This document shows positions 1 through 10,099 of a DNA stretch of 64,000 bases, piece after piece. This DNA is from Alphaproteobacteria bacterium. Its GTDB lineage: Bacteria; Pseudomonadota; Alphaproteobacteria; UBA2966. Made by a program: the position numbers and the translations under genes. The stretch spans positions 1 to 64,000 of the forward strand of contig JABIFY010000052.1 of the NCBI GenBank assembly GCA_018650465.1, written 5' to 3'. The notes under the pieces were generated by a model. That model saw nothing but the letters and a program-made list of their open reading frames with translations. It was not told the origin of the DNA and made no database searches. Position 1 is the stretch's first letter. Each line of letters starts with the position of its first letter.

Positions 1-1
1 G

Positions 2-1447
2 AATTACCTCAACAAGGCCAGTCGGGATACCTTGAAGGCCATTGAACATCTGTTGCCGATCAAGGCTGACGACGTTCTTGGTTGCTGCATTGACGTATTC
101 CACAAGGATCCGTCCCATCAGCGCAAGATTTTGGCAGATGGTTCCAACCTGCCGATCGCCTCTCACATCAAGCTGGGTGAAGAAACCCTTGATCTGCTGG
201 TCTCGCCCGTGAACGACAAGCAAGGTAACTACATTGCCGCCATGGCAATATGGAGTGTGATTACCGCCAAAGTAAAAGCCGACGCTGAAACCAATCAATT
301 GCGTCAAATGATCGAAGAAATGCCCATCAACGTTATGATGGCAGAACCCGGCAATCTCGATCTGACCTATATGAACGCGCAATCTCGCAAGACCTTGAAG
401 ACACTTGAGCATCTCTTGCCAGTTAAGGTTGACGACATGGTTGGTCAGTCGATTGATGTTTTCCACAAGGATCCGTCACATCAGCGCAAGTTGCTGGGCG
501 ATCCAGGCAACATGCCTTATTCAGCCAAGATCAAGCTGGGAGAAGAAACACTCAGACTTGATGTCAGTGCCGTGTTTGACATGGACAAAAACTATATTGG
601 CCCGATGGTTGCCTGGAGCGTTATCACGTCCCAGATTAAAATTGCCAATAACGTCTCTGAAGTGGTGGATATTGTTGCATCGGCTTCAACCGAATTGAAA
701 GCCAGTGCTCAAGCCATGGTTGGTTCAGCCGAGGAAACGGCAAATCAGTCAACTGCGGTGGCTGCGGCCTCGGAAGAAGTCACTGCCAACGTGCAGACTG
801 TGGCTGCTGCAGCTGAAGAGCTGTCCAGTTCGGTTAACGAAATCAGTCGTCAGGTTGCAGAATCAACCCGTATTTCTGAGGAAGCAGTGCACGAAACTGA
901 ACGCACCAACGAAGTGGCTCAGGGTCTGGCAGAAGCGGCCCAGAAAATTGGCGATGTGGTCAAACTGATCAGTGACATTGCCGGTCAGACCAACTTGTTG
1001 GCTTTGAATGCGACCATCGAAGCAGCCCGCGCCGGTGAAGCTGGTAAAGGCTTCGCGGTTGTGGCATCCGAGGTCAAGAGCCTGGCAAACCAAACCGCCA
1101 AGGCAACCGAGGACATCGCAGCCCAGGTTGGCAACATCCAAAGCGCCACTAACGACGCTGTCGGGGCCATCAAGGGTGTTGGCGGCACCATCAACAAACT
1201 GAGTGAGATTGCCACGTCAATCAGCTCAGCCGTTGAAGAGCAAGGTGCCGCTACCGGTGAGATCAGTCGTAACGTTCAGGAAGCTGCGAACGGGACACAA
1301 GAAGTCACTGGCAACATCACCAAGGTCAGTACCAATGCCTCCGAAAGTGGATCATCCGCGACCCAGGTGCTGGAGGCTGCTGATGGCCTGTCTGAAGAAG
1401 CTGAAAAGATGCGGACCCAAATCGGCGACTTCATCGATTCACTCTAA
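2..1447 (+). CDS. Methyl-accepting chemotaxis protein with tandem PAS-like domains (5' end truncated by window)
   Basis: Open frame runs to the window edge (NYLNKASRDTLKAIEHLLP...); C-terminus has the MCP signalling motif ISDIAGQTNLLALNATIEAARAGEAGKGFAVVASEVKSLA. Confidence 0.93.
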   Translation, partial: NYLNKASRDTLKAIEHLLPIKADDVLGCCIDVFHKDPSHQRKILADGSNLPIASHIKLGEETLDLLVSPVNDKQGNYIAAMAIWSVITAKVKADAETNQLRQMIEEMPINVMMAEPGNLDLTYMNAQSRKTLKTLEHLLPVKVDDMVGQSIDVFHKDPSHQRKLLGDPGNMPYSAKIKLGEETLRLDVSAVFDMDKNYIGPMVAWSVITSQIKIANNVSEVVDIVASASTELKASAQAMVGSAEETANQSTAVAAASEEVTANVQTVAAAAEELSSSVNEISRQVAESTRISEEAVHETERTNEVAQGLAEAAQKIGDVVKLISDIAGQTNLLALNATIEAARAGEAGKGFAVVASEVKSLANQTAKATEDIAAQVGNIQSATNDAVGAIKGVGGTINKLSEIATSISSAVEEQGAATGEISRNVQEAANGTQEVTGNITKVSTNASESGSSATQVLEAADGLSEEAEKMRTQIGDFIDSL

Positions 1448-1469
1448 ATCAAATTACGACCAACAAATC

Positions 1470-1498
1470 GGGGCGGCCAATTGGCCGCCCCTTTTTTT
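1470..1498 (+). terminator. Rho-independent terminator downstream of MCP
   Basis: Perfect palindrome ggggcggccaa/ttggccgcccc followed by ttttttt. Confidence 0.9.
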
Positions 1499-1562
1499 GG
1501 CTGAAAACAAACTGTCATTACCGAAATATACCTGACAACGTGAAGGCACGAACAGGCCTGAA

Positions 1563-2360
1563 CTATTCCTCGTTCTCCTGCGTCTTCAAAAAGGTCTGAT
1601 GGTCGAACTCACTACCTTTTTGTAACATGGCATGCAGCACATCATCTCTGGGCGCCGGAGATTTTGGCCAGGCGACGCGACTATGACTGAGGCCCAAACC
1701 CAACAACGTTTCAACAAGTTTATAGGTCAGCGGCCCTGGATTAATGACCGGCACAGGAAGCCTGTCGGCGAGATACGCGTGGGCCTGATGCATGGTTGTC
1801 GATCCCAGCAAAATGACATCGGCCCCGTCTTCTTCAATACAGGCCTGTGCTGCCGTTTCCAGCAGAGGAAATATTTCCTCTTCCTTACCGCCCAGCAGTC
1901 CGATGTTATCAGGACTGACATCGATTGAACGGATCGAAGCACACTGGTTGGTAAAACCCAGGTCCTTGATTGTTTTTTCATACAGATGCACCCAATGTTG
2001 CCACATCGTAACAACTGAGAAGCGGTTACCCAGCAACATCGCCATCAGCATAGACGCCCTGCCCGGTCCGATCACCGGAATATCCAGTGCCGAGCGCAAG
2101 GCAGCCACGCCGGAATCGCTCATGGTATCAATACAAACAGCATCATACCCCCGCGCCTGGGCTGACAACCCTGCCTCCAGCATCCCCACATCAGCCAACA
2201 CGAGATCATATTGGCTGACGTAGTTTTTGGGTGCCACGAGCACAGATTCAAAGTCGAACTGGATATCGGGTCCAAGTTCGACAGCTTTTACCTGGTCGCG
2301 TCGTTGCTGTCTGTTTTCATCGCTCATGGGAAAGGGAACGAGGACGAGGACCTTGGCCAT
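1563..2360 (-). CDS. Aspartate/glutamate (hydantoin) racemase family protein
   Basis: MAKVLVLVPFPMS..., GSTTMHQAHAYLADRLPVPVINPGPLTYKLVE; internal ATG at 2360 preferred over 2486. Confidence 0.8.
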   Translation of the reverse strand: MAKVLVLVPFPMSDENRQQRRDQVKAVELGPDIQFDFESVLVAPKNYVSQYDLVLADVGMLEAGLSAQARGYDAVCIDTMSDSGVAALRSALDIPVIGPGRASMLMAMLLGNRFSVVTMWQHWVHLYEKTIKDLGFTNQCASIRSIDVSPDNIGLLGGKEEEIFPLLETAAQACIEEDGADVILLGSTTMHQAHAYLADRLPVPVINPGPLTYKLVETLLGLGLSHSRVAWPKSPAPRDDVLHAMLQKGSEFDHQTFLKTQENEE

Positions 2361-2478
2361 AATGATCTCCGTAGTGATTTGCTTTTTGGCGAAGTTAAAA
2401 GAAAGAGGCGCTTGATATTGCCCCAAGGGTTGTGATGGAGTGGAATATATCCCCGAAACACCTTGCGGACATATATGC

Positions 2479-2967
2479 ATGAGCAATCTATCCTATACCG
2501 ACGGCAAGTTGCGAACGATCCTGAATGATTGCAAGACCATTGCCGTCGTCGGGGCGTCGGCTAACTGGAAGCGCCCTTCATTCTTCGCCATGAAATATTT
2601 GCAGGGAAAAGGGTACCGGATCATACCGGTGAACCCCGGCCAGGCAGGCAAGAAAATCCTTGGCGAGACCTGTTATGCCAACCTTAAAGATATCCCGGAA
2701 CCTGTTGATATGGTTGATATATTTCGAAATTCCAATGATGCCTATGGAGTCACGGAGGATGCCATAGAGATCGGGGCAAAGGTTGTCTGGATGCAGCTTG
2801 CCATCATCAATGAAGCGGCGGCCGAGATGGCGCAAAATGCGGGACTGGAAGTGGTCATGGATCGCTGCCCAAAAATTGAATATAGCCGCTTGTTTGGTGA
2901 ACTCGGCTGGAGCGGTATCAATACGGGCGTGATTTCAAGCAAACGACGCAAGGTAGGCCGGAAATGA
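2479..2967 (+). CDS. CoA-binding protein (Rossmann fold, YccU-like)
   Basis: KTIAVVGASANWKRPSFFAMKYLQGKGYRIIPVNPG...MDRCPKIEYSRL. Confidence 0.88.
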   Translation: MSNLSYTDGKLRTILNDCKTIAVVGASANWKRPSFFAMKYLQGKGYRIIPVNPGQAGKKILGETCYANLKDIPEPVDMVDIFRNSNDAYGVTEDAIEIGAKVVWMQLAIINEAAAEMAQNAGLEVVMDRCPKIEYSRLFGELGWSGINTGVISSKRRKVGRK

Positions 2968-4265
2968 GCAACAACAAAACGAGCGACAATAATGACTTTG
3001 GTTTTGAAACCCTGGCCATCCACGCCGGTGCGGCCCCTGACGCAGAGACCGGTGCCCGTTCAACGCCGATTTATCAGACCACGTCCTATGTCTTTGATGA
3101 TGTCGATCAAGCCGCTTCCCTGTTTAACCTTCAATCATTTGGCTTTATATACTCGCGACTGACCAACCCGACGGTCGCTGTGCTGGAGCAACGCATTGCT
3201 GCCCTGGAAGGCGGTCGTGGTGCCGTCGCATGTTCTTCAGGTCATGCTGCCCAGCAATTAACCTTTTTCACACTGATGGAGCCCGGGGATGAATTTATCG
3301 CGGCGACAAATCTGTATGGCGGCTCGATCACACAATTTGGACAAAGTTTCAAGAAGTTCGGCTGGCACTGTCACTTTGTTGATCCCGTGGACCCGGAAAA
3401 TTTTCGCCGTGCCCTGACACCCAAATGCAAGGCAATCTTTATTGAAAGCCTGGCTAATCCCGGCGGTGTTATTGTCGATATCGAGGCCGTTGCGGTCGTT
3501 GCCAAAGAAGCCGGCATTCCATTGATCGTCGACAACACCATGGCAACGCCTTATCTGTGTAGCCCCTTCGATTGGGGCGCGGATATTATTGTGCATTCCA
3601 TGACCAAGTTCCTGGGTGGGCACGGCAATTCCATGGGTGGTGTGGTTGTCGAATCCGGCAATTTTGACTGGGCCCAAAACGACAAGTTTCCGGGCATGAC
3701 CCAACCTTCAGAATCTTATCATGGCCTGGTATTTTACGAGACCTTCGGCGATTTTGGCTTCACCATGAAAGCCAGGGCAGAAGGCTTGCGGGACCTGGGC
3801 CCGGCCTTGTCGCCATTTAATGCTTTTCAGATTATCACCGGCACTGAAACCCTGCCCTTACGCATGGATCGCCACATTGCCAACGCCCGAACTGTCGCGG
3901 AATTCCTCGACAATCATGCAAAGGTCGACTGGGTATCCTATGCCGGTTTAAAGACCAGTCCGTTTTATGATCTGGGTAAAAAATATCTGCCAAAGGGGCC
4001 AGGCTCTGTCTTTACCTTTGGCGTCAAGGGCGGGTTTGATGCAGGTGTCAAACTGGTGGAGGCCTGTGAGCTGTTTTCCCACCTGGCCAATATCGGCGAT
4101 ACCCGCAGCCTGATCATTCACCCGGCATCTACCACCCACCGCCAGCTGACAGAAGAGCAATTGCGGGCCTCAGGATCGGGTCCGGAAGTAATCAGACTAT
4201 CCATTGGTCTGGAGACAGTTGACGACATTATCAGGGACCTGGATCAGGCCTTGGCGGCAACGTGA
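2964..4265 (+). CDS. O-acetylhomoserine aminocarboxypropyltransferase (Cys/Met metabolism PLP enzyme)
   Basis: FETLAIHAGAAPDAETGARSTPIYQTTSYVF..., PLP motif HSMTKFLGGHGNSMGG; overlaps upstream gene by 4 nt. Confidence 0.93.
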   Translation: MSNNKTSDNNDFGFETLAIHAGAAPDAETGARSTPIYQTTSYVFDDVDQAASLFNLQSFGFIYSRLTNPTVAVLEQRIAALEGGRGAVACSSGHAAQQLTFFTLMEPGDEFIAATNLYGGSITQFGQSFKKFGWHCHFVDPVDPENFRRALTPKCKAIFIESLANPGGVIVDIEAVAVVAKEAGIPLIVDNTMATPYLCSPFDWGADIIVHSMTKFLGGHGNSMGGVVVESGNFDWAQNDKFPGMTQPSESYHGLVFYETFGDFGFTMKARAEGLRDLGPALSPFNAFQIITGTETLPLRMDRHIANARTVAEFLDNHAKVDWVSYAGLKTSPFYDLGKKYLPKGPGSVFTFGVKGGFDAGVKLVEACELFSHLANIGDTRSLIIHPASTTHRQLTEEQLRASGSGPEVIRLSIGLETVDDIIRDLDQALAAT

Positions 4266-4306
4266 TATCTGCCCGGGCGATTCCGGTCTTGATGGAGTCT
4301 CTCCGA

Positions 4307-4516
4307 TTATCGCATCTTGGTTGAACCTGCCCTTTTGCGATCTGCATCAATCCAGGCTTCGTCGCGGGCAACGCATTTGTCAAAATCAGCCGTGCCTTTG
4401 CTAAGCCCTATTTGCTGACAACGTTGTTCGTACCAGGTTACTTCTTTTGAAACGCAGGCAGTGACCAATGCCAGCGCCCCCGCCACAATTATTACCCTTG
4501 TCAGCTGTCTTTGCAT
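4307..4516 (-). CDS. Small putative lipoprotein
   Basis: MQRQLTRVIIVAGALALVTACVSKEV: signal peptide with lipobox-like LVTAC, then Cys-containing short domain. Confidence 0.6.
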   Translation of the reverse strand: MQRQLTRVIIVAGALALVTACVSKEVTWYEQRCQQIGLSKGTADFDKCVARDEAWIDADRKRAGSTKMR

Positions 4517-4650
4517 GTCTCCGCCCTTTTCTGTCTCGCAATATATTATTAATGTGGTGATGTCGTTGTCGGCAAGCAAGGTAAACATAGTTCAATCACG
4601 GCTTCAGGTAACTTGTCTAAATTCAGAAATATAGCAATCAGGGGATATCA

Positions 4651-6006
4651 GTGAACCTTTATAGCAAACTGGCGGCACGGGCCGCCAATCAAAATCCCGT
4701 CACCGTCGGTGTGATCGGTGGCGGCAAGTTTGGCTCTATGTTTCTGGCGCAGGCCCGTTTGACAATCGGCCTGCAGGTTGCCGCTGTTATTGACCTCGCG
4801 CCGGAACGCGCTCACGCCAATCTCGCCGCGACCGGCTGGTCCAAAGAGCAATATTCGGCCTCTTCGATTGCGGATGCCCTGAAATCAGGCGGAACTTATG
4901 TGGGTGACGATGCCGCTGCCATGATTGCAACCGGCGGCATTGATGTTGTCGTCGACGCCACAGGCGATCCGTCTGCCGGTATCCGACATGCGCTGCTGTG
5001 CTGTGAGCATGGCAAAAACGTGATTATGGTCAATGTTGAAGCTGACGCCCTGGCAGGACCTTTGTTGGCCCGTCGGGCAGAAGAAGCCGGGGTGATTTAT
5101 TCTCTGGCCTATGGTGATCAACCGGCCCTGATTTGTGAGCAAGTTGACTGGGCCCGCGCCATTGGTTTCAAGGTCGTATCAGCCGGAAAAGGCACGCGCT
5201 ATTTGCCAGAGTTCCATCAGTCCACGCCGGACAATGTGTTCGAAAACTATTTTGTTGATGCGGAAGTCGCCAAACGCGGCAACATGAACCCCAAAATGAG
5301 CACCAGCTTTATCGATGGCACCAAATCAGCTATCGAAATGACGGCAGTTTGTAACGCCACCGGTTTGACCCCACAGCCGCATGGCTTGAGCTTCCCGCCT
5401 GTGTCCTGTTACGAACTGGCCGACGTACTGAAACCTTCCTCAGCAGGCGGTAGTCTCAGCCATGCCGGTACAACAGAGGTGATATCCTGCCTGCATCGCG
5501 ACGGCACCGACGTCGAACATCATTTGCAAATGGGCGTCTATGTCGTGGTGGAAGCCGACAATGACTACGTTTCCCATTGTTTTGAGGAATATAACCTGCT
5601 GCACGACAAGTCTGCCAAATATTCAGCCATGTACAAACCAACCCACCTGATCGGACTAGAGCTTGGCATTTCCGTTGCCTCCATTGCCCTGCGTGGCGAA
5701 GCGACCGGCACACCAACCGGTTTTCGCTCCGATGTTGTGGCGACGGCGAAACGCGATCTCAAACCGGGTGAAATGCTGGATGGTGAAGGCGGATACTGTG
5801 TCTGGGGCAAACAAATGCCTGCTCACACATCAGTCTCTATGGGCGCCTTGCCCTTGGGGTTGGCTCACAATGTCAAACTCAAGAACGAAGTCAAACAGGG
5901 CCAGCAGGTTTGCTGGACCGATGTTGAAATCGATGAAACTGATATGGCTGTGCGTTTTCGTCGTCAAATGGAGCAAGCCTTCTCGGCCGACGAAGCTGCT
6001 GAATAA
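4651..6006 (+). CDS. NAD(P)-dependent SAF-domain/homoserine dehydrogenase-like oxidoreductase
   Basis: Rossmann motif VGVIGGGKFGSMF; C-terminal SAF-like region RDLKPGEMLDGEGGYCVWGK. Confidence 0.8.
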   Translation: MNLYSKLAARAANQNPVTVGVIGGGKFGSMFLAQARLTIGLQVAAVIDLAPERAHANLAATGWSKEQYSASSIADALKSGGTYVGDDAAAMIATGGIDVVVDATGDPSAGIRHALLCCEHGKNVIMVNVEADALAGPLLARRAEEAGVIYSLAYGDQPALICEQVDWARAIGFKVVSAGKGTRYLPEFHQSTPDNVFENYFVDAEVAKRGNMNPKMSTSFIDGTKSAIEMTAVCNATGLTPQPHGLSFPPVSCYELADVLKPSSAGGSLSHAGTTEVISCLHRDGTDVEHHLQMGVYVVVEADNDYVSHCFEEYNLLHDKSAKYSAMYKPTHLIGLELGISVASIALRGEATGTPTGFRSDVVATAKRDLKPGEMLDGEGGYCVWGKQMPAHTSVSMGALPLGLAHNVKLKNEVKQGQQVCWTDVEIDETDMAVRFRRQMEQAFSADEAAE

Positions 6007-6069
6007 TCATGGATCCATAAGCCCGGTGTCTCGCTGGCGTTCCACAGAAAGGTGAGGTAGTTTGCGCTT

Positions 6070-6612
6070 ATGCGAACAAATATTCTAATCAGCGGTCTCA
6101 GTTTTTTGCGTCGCTTTACACCTGCGGCTCTGTTGCTGGCCATGTTACTGAATGCCCTGCCTGTCATGGCCCAGGCGGGATTCGAAGAAGCCACTGCTGC
6201 TTTTTCTGCCGGTAAGTTCGATCACGCCTTGAACGAATTCCGCTCACTTGCCGAGGGTGGTCACAGCGAAGCCGAGTTTATGTTGGGCGTGATGTATTTT
6301 CAGGGCCGGGCTGTTGCGCAAAACCGTGCCATCGCCGCTGTCTGGTTTCACAAATCTGCTCTGAAGGGACATGGTGGCGCGCAACTGGCACTGGGGTCCG
6401 TAAATATTCGCGGTGTTGGCGTTTATCAAAACCTGCATGAAGCCTACAAATGGCTGACCCTGGCCGCCTTAAGTTCCTCATCGGACATCAAGGAGAAGGC
6501 GGTTATTCTTCTTCAGGATGCAGGCAGGCTTATGACCCCGGATGAAATCAGGGTCGCCAAATCAAGTGCAAGTGATTTCGAGCCCTTCAAGTCCGGACTT
6601 ACATCGAATTAG
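6070..6612 (+). CDS. Sel1-like repeat (TPR) protein, secreted
   Basis: N-terminal hydrophobic signal; GHSEAEFMLGVMYFQGRAVAQNRAIAAVWFHKSALKGHGGAQLALG. Confidence 0.85.
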   Translation: MRTNILISGLSFLRRFTPAALLLAMLLNALPVMAQAGFEEATAAFSAGKFDHALNEFRSLAEGGHSEAEFMLGVMYFQGRAVAQNRAIAAVWFHKSALKGHGGAQLALGSVNIRGVGVYQNLHEAYKWLTLAALSSSSDIKEKAVILLQDAGRLMTPDEIRVAKSSASDFEPFKSGLTSN

Positions 6613-6639
6613 GGCGTTTCCGTTAAATCCGAAAACACT

Positions 6640-8289
6640 CTATTCCGGAAGCTTGATACCCGTTGCCAATGCCTCAGCCCCCCAGATTGCCAGGTAGCGA
6701 CCGCGAAAGGGTTGCTCGTACCGCGCCTTCAGGCCAGGCGGCGGCGGATTGCGGTGGATCATGATCATCACACCATCGGGATTTGCCGCAAACCATTCTG
6801 ACAGCGGTTGGTTTTTCACGACCAGGATTGGTGTTTTCAAACGCCCCAGAAAATGAAACTGGCTGTGGTATTTTTTCCGCCAGGCAACGGGTTTCCCTTC
6901 CAATTGCCGGGCAGCAATCCATTGCGAAACAGCTTTAAGGTCATAGGCGGGTGCCGCGGCACTAAAGACAAACAGATGGATCACAGCCACAATCACAGGG
7001 CCGACCAGGGTCATTTTCCGTATCGTAACGAAGCTTGGACCGGTATTCCATCTCAGCATCAAACCGGCAAGGATGATTAACACCAGGCCGCCGAGCGGTG
7101 AAACGTCGGCCAGCCAGCCAGGCGTATGCACATTCATCCAAAGATCCGGTGCAACCTGGAAACTTGCAGGAACCAGCGTCAACACAAGCCCCGTCAACAA
7201 CACCATGAGTGCCGGAAGGCGTTGATCCCATCGTCCATTTACTTGCTCATCGGGCACTCGCTCATCGGGCATTTGATCTTCGCCCAGTTTGAATGCAGCT
7301 AACAAGGCCAGGGCCGGGAACATTGGCAGCAAGTAATGCGGTTGTTTACCGCTGATAAAACTGAAGGCAATAAATGCAGGCAGGAACCAGCAGAGGGCCA
7401 ACCTGACTGGCCAGGCTTCCCGACCTGGCAGAGCAACTTTCAAGCGCCACAGCCTGGGCCACATTATCCAGGGGAAAAGCAACAGTGGCAGCAATGGCAG
7501 GTACCACCACATGGGGCGACCATGGGCGAAACTTTTTTCGACCCGCCCTGCTGTCTGACCCCAGAATATTGCTTTGGCATAGGCGTCACCACCTGCCAGA
7601 GCTGCCGGCAATGCCCAGCATAATCCAATGACGGCCCCCAACAAGATTGCCGCCAGCGTGGCCAGATACCAGTTGCGCAATTTGATTGTGCAGTCAGAGG
7701 GCAGCCACCAGGGGGCCAGCAGGACGGGCGGCAAAGTATAAAGCAGGATAACCGGTCCCTTGGCCAATACGCCGAAACCAATGGCCAGCCCCAGGATGCC
7801 AAAGCCCTGCACCATCTTGCCGCGCACGGCCAGAACGACGCCAAGCAAACCGACAGTCGCCAACAGGGCGTTCCACATATCAAACATTGTCACTGTCCCG
7901 AACAGGGACCAGAACAAGGTCCCCGTCAGCAGCCAGGGAACAAGTCCGGAAACTTCCGGTTTGCCGGGCCACAGATTTGCAGCCAAGGCACGAGCGGCAA
8001 AAATTGCACCTAGTCCTGCAAGAGGAGATACCAGCCGGGGCCACCAGTCATTGACTCCGAACAGGGACCAGCCAGCGTGAATGCTCCAGAACATCAGTGG
8101 TGGTTTGTGGGAATAGGTTTCACCGTTCAAGTGAGGCACCAGGAAATCCCCCCTGCTCCACATTTCCCAGGCGGCAGAAACGTAGCGGGTTTCGTCGGAA
8201 GGCAACAGGGGCCGGACCATCAAGGCAATCAGTAGACCAATCGCCCAAATGATGATCCAGCCATGATCAAGGCAGAATTTCCGGATCAT
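6640..8289 (-). CDS. ArnT-like family 39 glycosyltransferase, integral membrane
   Basis: MVRPLLPSDETRYVSAAWEMWSRGDFLVPHLNGETYSHKPPLMFW typical GT39/ArnT N-terminus; multiple TM segments; likely start at 8289 (ORF extends to 8352). Confidence 0.9.
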   Translation of the reverse strand: MIRKFCLDHGWIIIWAIGLLIALMVRPLLPSDETRYVSAAWEMWSRGDFLVPHLNGETYSHKPPLMFWSIHAGWSLFGVNDWWPRLVSPLAGLGAIFAARALAANLWPGKPEVSGLVPWLLTGTLFWSLFGTVTMFDMWNALLATVGLLGVVLAVRGKMVQGFGILGLAIGFGVLAKGPVILLYTLPPVLLAPWWLPSDCTIKLRNWYLATLAAILLGAVIGLCWALPAALAGGDAYAKAIFWGQTAGRVEKSFAHGRPMWWYLPLLPLLLFPWIMWPRLWRLKVALPGREAWPVRLALCWFLPAFIAFSFISGKQPHYLLPMFPALALLAAFKLGEDQMPDERVPDEQVNGRWDQRLPALMVLLTGLVLTLVPASFQVAPDLWMNVHTPGWLADVSPLGGLVLIILAGLMLRWNTGPSFVTIRKMTLVGPVIVAVIHLFVFSAAAPAYDLKAVSQWIAARQLEGKPVAWRKKYHSQFHFLGRLKTPILVVKNQPLSEWFAANPDGVMIMIHRNPPPPGLKARYEQPFRGRYLAIWGAEALATGIKLPE

Positions 8290-8290
8290 C

Positions 8291-9022
8291 TCAGGGGTTG
8301 CCTTGCCCAGACTGATCAGCATCCTGATCACTGACTGAAACGTCCCGACCATATTGCCGATAAAGCATCAGGCCGACGCCGCCTGAGATTAAAAACAGCA
8401 AGGCACTGATGGCAATCTGGATTTCGGAAGAGACGCTGGAACCACTTCCCACAAGCGCAAAAATCACGGTTTGCGGAATGTAACCAATGCCCGAGCCAAC
8501 AACAAAGCTGACAGCACCGATGCTTGAAACACCGGCAGCCAGACAAGTCAGAAAGTTACTGCCAACCGGCAATAAACGGATCACCAGGGTCATGACAAAG
8601 GGAGACCGACTGAGAAAGGCATCGATTTTTCGGATGCGCCTTGGGGCCCGTTTGAGAACAACTTTTTGCCCCATGATGCGGGCATAACTAAATGCCAAAA
8701 CACATCCCAGGACTGTGGCCAGCAAGGCAAGAGCAACACCGCTGACAATACCGAACGCGTAGCCGCCCATAAAAGCAACGATCTGGCGCGGCAGTCCAAT
8801 GGCCGTGAAGGCTGTGCCGATTAAAACAAACAAGGCCTCACCGGCAATGCCTTGCCCGCGAACTTCTGCATCGATCCAGTTTGTTGTTAACAAAGACGCA
8901 ATGCCCGTCTTCTGTACCAGCCAGCCAATCGCCGCCAGAGACACCAGAAACAATGCCGCCTTGCCCAGCGAGCGAATATCCCGGCTAGCTTTCATGGTCT
9001 CTGTTGTCTTCGAAAGGGACAA
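8291..9022 (-). CDS. TVP38/TMEM64 family membrane protein
   Basis: FVLIGTAFTAIGLPRQIVAFMGGYAFGIVSGVALALLATVLGC...; overlaps GT2 gene. Confidence 0.87.
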   Translation of the reverse strand: MSLSKTTETMKASRDIRSLGKAALFLVSLAAIGWLVQKTGIASLLTTNWIDAEVRGQGIAGEALFVLIGTAFTAIGLPRQIVAFMGGYAFGIVSGVALALLATVLGCVLAFSYARIMGQKVVLKRAPRRIRKIDAFLSRSPFVMTLVIRLLPVGSNFLTCLAAGVSSIGAVSFVVGSGIGYIPQTVIFALVGSGSSVSSEIQIAISALLFLISGGVGLMLYRQYGRDVSVSDQDADQSGQGNP

Positions 9023-9785
9023 GGGTCACAGATACCGTTCGCCGCTTCAGCCAAATCACACCAATGATATCAATGATCCCAACCCATAATCTGTTGCCGA
9101 TACCGTAATGAGAGCTGCCACCGCCACGGGGCCGATGATTAACGGGAACGGATGTGATTTTGCCGCCTTGTCGACGGATCAAGGCCGGCAGAAACCGGTG
9201 CAAATGATCAAAGTGCGGCAGCGCCAAAAAGTCGTTCCGGCTGAAAACCTTTAGGCCGCACCCCGTGTCCGGCGTATCATCACCCAAAAGGCGGCTGCGG
9301 ACGGTGTTGGCAATGCGGGATGACCAGCGTTTGACAAGCGTATCTTTTCGCTTGTGACGGTGGCCACAAATCATGGCAAATCCCGGTTCATTTAAATGCA
9401 TATTCCACAAGGCAGGAATATCCGCCGGGTCATTTTGCCCGTCGCCATCCAGGGTCGCAATCCAGGCCGCCCTGGCCGTCCTGACACCTGTCAACACAGC
9501 CGTACTTTGACCGGCATTTTTAGCATGCTGGCGCAAGTGTAACCAGGGCCGGTCTGTTGCGAGGGCGGCGATTACAGCTGCCGTATCATCCGAACTACAA
9601 TCATCTACAATGACCAGTTCAAATGGTAAGCACCCTGTGAGTGACGCTTCAACTTCATCAATCAGGGAATGAATGTTGGCGGTTTCATTGTGCACAGGAA
9701 TGACGACCGACAGATCAGGTACCAGCCGCGTGTCGGCCTGATCCTGGTTATGTTTAACCGATTCAGTCATATCGTATGGGGTCAT
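8985..9785 (-). CDS. Glycosyltransferase family 2 (dolichol-phosphate mannosyltransferase-like)
   Basis: DLSVVIPVHNETANIHSLIDEVEA...LVIVDDCSSDDTAAV...ATLDGDGQNDPADIP. Confidence 0.93.
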   Translation of the reverse strand: MTPYDMTESVKHNQDQADTRLVPDLSVVIPVHNETANIHSLIDEVEASLTGCLPFELVIVDDCSSDDTAAVIAALATDRPWLHLRQHAKNAGQSTAVLTGVRTARAAWIATLDGDGQNDPADIPALWNMHLNEPGFAMICGHRHKRKDTLVKRWSSRIANTVRSRLLGDDTPDTGCGLKVFSRNDFLALPHFDHLHRFLPALIRRQGGKITSVPVNHRPRGGGSSHYGIGNRLWVGIIDIIGVIWLKRRTVSVTLVPFEDNRDHES

Positions 9786-10099
9786 TTCGGTTTTGGCGAC
9801 AATTCAACGCTGTTATACCTTCCAGGCAGGCCTGCGGGCAATGGCTCAGGCAGTCGGCAAACCTGGTTTTACGACCTCATGGTAAACCATGTCGGGCGTA
9901 ACCCGGTGGATATCCGCGCTGTCCGAATTTACAGGCACTATTCAGTCAGATTAAGCAAAGTGATGGCCATCGGCAAAAACCCCGATGGCTGGACGATTGC
10001 ACATGGCCGAAAGGTTCAAGCCAGAACCATCGTTGCTGATACAGGCTTCAAAGGTTTGCAATAACGCGTGGCTGTGATGCAAGGGAAGCTTGATGTTTG

